9,182 bases of DNA from Verrucomicrobiia bacterium (GTDB lineage Bacteria; Verrucomicrobiota; Verrucomicrobiia; Limisphaerales; UBA11358). Below the pieces are notes generated by a model. The model saw only the letters and a list, made by a program, of their open reading frames with translations. It searched no databases and was not told where the DNA came from. The DNA is taken from the NCBI GenBank assembly GCA_030044395.1, contig JASHVW010000224.1, forward strand, positions 1-9,182, read 5' to 3'. How positions within the stretch are numbered: the first letter of the stretch is position 1; every line of letters starts with the position of its first letter. This document shows, one piece after another, positions 6,055 through 9,182 of the stretch. The position numbers were made by a program, and so were the translations under genes.

Positions 6055-6245
6055 GGTCTTTATGACCTCTGACGTCGTTGCCCGCTCGTTGCAGATCGCT
6101 ACGGATATGCGCCTCGCCATCAGCCAAAGCCAACGCAACGAACGCCATCGTATTTACGGTTCAGGCCACTTAGTCTCATTTTTAAAGTTCATTGGAATTT
6201 AGATTCGACATTCGGCGGCCATGCCGGAAAATCACGGACCCATTT

Positions 6246-7511
6246 ATGACGCAACAACGCTGGCTGCGACTACTGCCCGTGGCGCTCCTCATGTACACAA
6301 TCTCGTATGTGGACCGCACCAACGTTTCACTTGCGCTTGATCCGAGGATATCGTCGCTGATGCCTGACCTCTCGATGAATGATCAAATGAAAGGTCAATT
6401 GGCGGGGATTTTTTTCATCGGCTATGTTCTGATGCAGGTTCCCGGGGGTTATCTCGCTTCGCGTTGGAGCGCGCGGAAACTGATCAGCCTGTGCCTGATT
6501 GCGTGGGGATTGTTCGCCATTGGCTGTGGTTTTTCAAGGACCTTTCGGGAATTCGAAGCGATGCGGTTTTTCCTCGGCGTGGCGGAAAGCGCGGTTTTTC
6601 CGGCGACGTATGTGCTGATGATGAACTGGTTTTCGCGGTCCGAGCGCGCCCGTGCCAATGCGTACTGGCTTCTTTGCCAACCACTCGCCGTTGCCGTCTC
6701 CGCGCCACTGACGGGCTGGCTGCTCGGAAAATATGGGTGGCAACTCATGCTGATCCTCGAGGGAATTTTGCCATTTATCTGGCTTCCGGTCTGGTGGTTT
6801 TGCATCCGGGATTATCCGCGCGAGGTGAAATGGCTTTCTCCCGGGGAAAGAGCACAGGTTGAAACGATTTTGAAGAGCGAAGCCGATGAATTGGAATCTC
6901 CCCAAAAGATTTCGTGGGGGCCGAGACTGGCGCATCCATCTGTTTTCATAATGATCGCGCTTTACTTTTTGCATAACTGCGCGGCCTACGGGTGCATGAC
7001 TTTTTTTACGGATAACCTGAAGGGCCGAGATTTTAACGGGCTGCAGTATGGGATTCTTTTTGCGATTCCCTACGCCGTGACGATGATGGTGATGGTGGCG
7101 AATTCCCGGCATTCGGACAAAACGCATGAGCGCCGCGGCCACGTGGCGGCCGTTTATGCGATGAGCGGGGCAAGCCTGATATTGAGTGTTGTCTTGAGCG
7201 GCCATTTTTGGGTTTCATATGCCTTCATGTGTCTGGCGATTCCCGGCCCTTTTGCGGCGATGGCTCCCTTCTGGGCCATCTCCGCCGAAACCCTGCCGCG
7301 CACCGTTGCGGCCGTCGTCATTGGACTGGTCAATGCGTTTGGGAATCTTGGCGGTTTTGCCGGACCGTATATCACCGGTTGGCTGGAAAATGAGTACCAC
7401 AGCATCACGCTGCCGTTCATCGTCCTTGCTTTCGGCATGCTGGCATGCGTTGTCCTTGCGTTTTTGCTGCCAAAGACAGCACCAGCAATTCCATTGGCTG
7501 CGGCAGAATGA
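6246..7511 (+). CDS. MFS sugar-acid transporter (anion:cation symporter type)
   Basis: A 421-residue inner-membrane transporter of the major facilitator superfamily, probably importing the sugar acid used by the neighbouring enzymes with protons or sodium. About 12 hydrophobic segments can be traced. The first is followed by YVDRTNVSLAL (about 21-31), the 'D-R-x-N-[IVL]' signature of the anion:cation symporter family that carries hexuronates, glucarate, galactonate and similar acids. The cytoplasmic loop after helix 2 has the MFS motif as GGYLASRWSARKL (about 67-79), lacking the usual acidic residue. I chose the ATG at 6246. An in-frame TTG at 6192 would add 18 polar residues unlike the family. 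Its stop is 3 bp before the next gene, so these genes form one operon. Substrate is inferred from context. D-xylonate is the best guess, but another aldonate or aldarate is possible. Confidence 0.88.
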   Translation: MTQQRWLRLLPVALLMYTISYVDRTNVSLALDPRISSLMPDLSMNDQMKGQLAGIFFIGYVLMQVPGGYLASRWSARKLISLCLIAWGLFAIGCGFSRTFREFEAMRFFLGVAESAVFPATYVLMMNWFSRSERARANAYWLLCQPLAVAVSAPLTGWLLGKYGWQLMLILEGILPFIWLPVWWFCIRDYPREVKWLSPGERAQVETILKSEADELESPQKISWGPRLAHPSVFIMIALYFLHNCAAYGCMTFFTDNLKGRDFNGLQYGILFAIPYAVTMMVMVANSRHSDKTHERRGHVAAVYAMSGASLILSVVLSGHFWVSYAFMCLAIPGPFAAMAPFWAISAETLPRTVAAVVIGLVNAFGNLGGFAGPYITGWLENEYHSITLPFIVLAFGMLACVVLAFLLPKTAPAIPLAAAE

Positions 7512-7514
7512 ACC

Positions 7515-8369
7515 ATGAAACTTTGCCGGTTCCAAAATACGACGGATGACGTTCGCGTCGGCCTGGTCGAGGATGCGTCCGTGCTCGACCTGACACCGGC
7601 CGGATTCACGCGGATGTTCCCGCTGCTTGAAGGCGGGGACGCGATGGCGCAATTGAGGCAGCTTGCAAAGACCGATCTGCCGCGATTTCCCTTATCAGCG
7701 GTAAAATTACTCGCGCCGGTTGAAGAGCAGGAGGTCTGGGCGGCGGGGGTAACTTATTTGCGCAGCAAGACCGCGCGGATGGAGGAATCGGATTTCAGCG
7801 CCAACGCATACGACAAGGTGTATGCCGCGGAACGGCCAGAAATCTTCTTCAAATCATTGCCTGGGAAGGTCACAGGAAGCGGCGAAGCGGTCGGCATCCG
7901 GCGCGATGCGAAATGGAATGTGCCGGAGCCCGAACTCGCGCTGGTGATGAATTCCGGCGGCAAAATCGTCGGCCATACGATTGGCAACGACATGAGTTCG
8001 CGTGATATCGAAGGCGAGAATCTCTTGTATCTGCCGCAGGCAAAAATCTATGACCGCTCCTGCGCGCTTGGCCCGTGGATATGTCTAGGCGCTTCGGAAA
8101 CGGAAGCGCGCCAATGGAAAATCAAGATTGAGATAAAACGCGGCGGGGAACGTGTTTTTGTTGGAGAAACGAGCGTCAGCCAAATCAAACGCAATTTCGA
8201 AACCCTGGCCGGTTATCTTTTCCGCAGCCAAAAGTTTTCCCATGGAGCGATTTTATTGACCGGGACCGGAGTGGTTCCTCCGGACACCTTCACGTTGCAG
8301 GAGAACGACGCCATTGAAATTGAAATTCCGGAAATCGGTTTGCTCAAGAATCCGGTGGTAGTAGTGTAA
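7515..8369 (+). CDS. Fumarylacetoacetate-hydrolase-fold enzyme, likely 2-keto-3-deoxypentonate dehydratase
   Basis: A 284-residue protein of the FAH superfamily, metal-dependent enzymes that act on 2-keto or 2-keto-3-deoxy acids. The metal site is visible: VPEPELALVM supplies E138 and E140, and GHTIGNDMSSRDIEGENLLY supplies D159, with the conserved lysine K177 in LPQAKIYDRSCALGPW. The C-terminus has GTGVVPPDTFTLQENDAIEI, the usual 'GTG..P......GD.[IV].[IV]' end. An N-terminal extension of about 70 residues precedes the core, as in the AraD1/XylX-type members that turn 2-keto-3-deoxy-pentonate into alpha-ketoglutarate semialdehyde. Because it sits 3 bp after the transporter and 3 bp before a semialdehyde dehydrogenase, and opposite a xylonate dehydratase, that dehydratase role is the best reading. 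Fold is certain. Reaction is inferred from context; hydrolysis or decarboxylation are known in relatives. Confidence 0.88.
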   Translation: MKLCRFQNTTDDVRVGLVEDASVLDLTPAGFTRMFPLLEGGDAMAQLRQLAKTDLPRFPLSAVKLLAPVEEQEVWAAGVTYLRSKTARMEESDFSANAYDKVYAAERPEIFFKSLPGKVTGSGEAVGIRRDAKWNVPEPELALVMNSGGKIVGHTIGNDMSSRDIEGENLLYLPQAKIYDRSCALGPWICLGASETEARQWKIKIEIKRGGERVFVGETSVSQIKRNFETLAGYLFRSQKFSHGAILLTGTGVVPPDTFTLQENDAIEIEIPEIGLLKNPVVVV

Positions 8370-8372
8370 ACC

Positions 8373-9182
8373 ATGAATCTGCACGGAAAGAATTTTATTG
8401 GAGACCGATTGAGTTCCGGCGGCAAGGAGACCTTTTACGCCGCCAATCCTTCCGATAGTTCGCGATTGTCCCCTGATTTTCATGCTGCGGAAGAACGGGA
8501 CGTCAATGAGGCCATGCGACTGGCCGAATCGGGTTTCGACAAATATCGGGGAACAACCCCTGAACAGCGCGCCATCTTTCTGGAACGTATCGCTGATGAA
8601 ATCATTGGGCTGGGCGATGAATTAATTTTGCGGGCATGCCAGGAGACGGGGCTTCCTGAAGCGCGGCTGGTTGGCGAGAGGGCGCGCACAATCGGCCAAC
8701 TTAAGATGTTTGCACAAGTTATCCGCGAGGGCCATTGGGTGGACGCGCGGATTGATACGGCGGTTCCCAACCGTCAGCCCGTTCCCAAACCGGATTTGCG
8801 CCGGATGCTTATTCCCATTGGCCCGGTGATTGTCTTTGGTTCGAGTAATTTTCCATTTGCGTATTCGGTTGCGGGTGGGGATACCGCGTCGGCGCTGGCG
8901 GTGGGGAATCCCGTCATCGTCAAGGCCCATGAACGGCATCCGGGCACGTCGGAGCTGACCGCGGTGGCAATACGCCGCGCGGTCGAGGCCTGCGATTTGC
9001 CGGCGGGAGTTTTTTCGATGTTACACGGTTTTGGGAAGACCGTCGGAATGGGTCTGGTAAAACATCCGATGGCCAAAGCGGCAGGCTTTACGGGTTCACT
9101 TGCCGCCGGCCGCGCGTTGTTTGACGCCGCCGCTGCGCGGCCGGAACCGATACCGGTGTTTGCGGAAATGAGCAGTTTGAAT
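8373..9182 (+). CDS. Alpha-ketoglutarate semialdehyde dehydrogenase, N-terminal part
   Basis: The first 270 residues of an aldehyde dehydrogenase. The frame is still open at the right edge, and the family runs to about 510-530 residues. It belongs to the long branch named alpha-ketoglutaric semialdehyde (2,5-dioxopentanoate) dehydrogenase, which makes alpha-ketoglutarate, usually with NADP+. Landmarks: TTPEQRAIFLERIADEI near 61-77, PKPDLRRMLIPIGPVIVFGS at 138-157, the oxyanion asparagine region SSNFPFAYSVAGGDTASALA (N159), VIVKAHERHPGTSEL with the cofactor lysine K184, GFTGSLAAGRALFD at 238-251, and PIPVFAEMSS with the general base E265. The catalytic cysteine lies beyond the window. Its ATG comes 3 bp after the stop of the FAH-type gene, so it is the last visible gene of the operon. 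Nothing looks broken. Confidence 0.92.
   Translation, partial: MNLHGKNFIGDRLSSGGKETFYAANPSDSSRLSPDFHAAEERDVNEAMRLAESGFDKYRGTTPEQRAIFLERIADEIIGLGDELILRACQETGLPEARLVGERARTIGQLKMFAQVIREGHWVDARIDTAVPNRQPVPKPDLRRMLIPIGPVIVFGSSNFPFAYSVAGGDTASALAVGNPVIVKAHERHPGTSELTAVAIRRAVEACDLPAGVFSMLHGFGKTVGMGLVKHPMAKAAGFTGSLAAGRALFDAAAARPEPIPVFAEMSSLN

Larger units (their letters stand above)
5977..6245. promoter_or_regulatory. Divergent control region between dehydratase and transporter operon
   Basis: This 269-bp stretch separates two divergent transcription units that act in one pathway, so it should hold both promoters and the binding sites of a common regulator. Seen in it: half of the inverted repeat at 5970-5997, the palindrome TCCGGCCGGA at 5994-6003, and two copies of AATTCGCT at 6025-6032 and 6047-6054, 22 bp apart. 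A locally AT-rich patch spans about 6005-6050. The 8-mer GCGGCCAT occurs near both ends (5977-5984 and 6215-6222). I could not identify a convincing -35/-10 pair in either direction. Open frames crossing this region look like chance. Confidence 0.6.

Noticed and set aside
5618..6148. Minus-strand open frame crossing the divergent intergenic region
   Set aside because: Most of it overlaps the dehydratase in another frame, and the part upstream shows no regulator or other domain.
6192..6245. TTG start extending the transporter by 18 residues
   Set aside because: The added residues are polar and basic and unlike the short cytoplasmic start of the family. The ATG at 6246 fits better.
6534..7205. 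Minus-strand open frame of 223 residues opposite the transporter
   Set aside because: It has no domain pattern, while the plus strand encodes a clear 12-helix MFS protein.
1..9182. CRISPR arrays, tRNA or rRNA genes, complete insertion sequences
   Set aside because: No regularly spaced repeats, no cloverleaf-like segment with a T-loop, and no transposase frame or terminal inverted repeats were seen on either strand.

Overview
The window looks like chromosomal DNA from a soil or freshwater bacterium of the Verrucomicrobiota/Planctomycetota group. I favour a Pedosphaera-like verrucomicrobium. This is inferred from the style of several proteins: the 'DDFDGKPFRY...YSVGP' C-terminus at the left edge, the zinc-ribbon/acidic/membrane-anchor microprotein, and an integrase-type 'AWPKLPANIRTAILALI' tail. 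It also fits that almost no gene has a strong Shine-Dalgarno sequence; only cutA does. No marker gene proves the assignment.

Left part (1-1830): the end of an unknown protein (+); then, on the minus strand, a short protein resembling the C-terminal tail of an integrase, followed by a protein with one membrane segment and a winged-helix-like C-terminus. Together these two look like debris of a mobile element. A secreted protein of unknown function starts on the plus strand only 3 bp from the integrase-like ORF.

Middle (1911-3908): four genes all on the minus strand. In transcription order they are cutA, a membrane-anchored protein of unknown function, a GNAT acetyltransferase and a zinc-ribbon membrane microprotein. 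The last two are nearly contiguous.

Right part (4024-9182): the clearest system in the window. A 650-residue YjhG/YagF-type sugar-acid (D-xylonate) dehydratase is transcribed leftward. Diverging from it across a 269-bp intergenic region is a tightly packed rightward operon: an MFS sugar-acid transporter, a fumarylacetoacetate-hydrolase-fold enzyme, and the first 270 residues of an alpha-ketoglutarate semialdehyde (2,5-dioxopentanoate) dehydrogenase that runs off the window. Read together they give uptake of a pentonate, dehydration to the 2-keto-3-deoxy acid, a second dehydration to alpha-ketoglutarate semialdehyde, and oxidation to alpha-ketoglutarate. This is a Weimberg-type pathway. The combination is unusual because the dehydratase is the type that in E. 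coli sits beside aldolases (the Dahms route). No sugar dehydrogenase, lactonase or regulator is visible, so either xylonate is taken up ready-made or those genes lie beyond the right edge. The dehydratase start codon lies inside a perfect 9-bp inverted repeat, the best regulatory candidate in the window.
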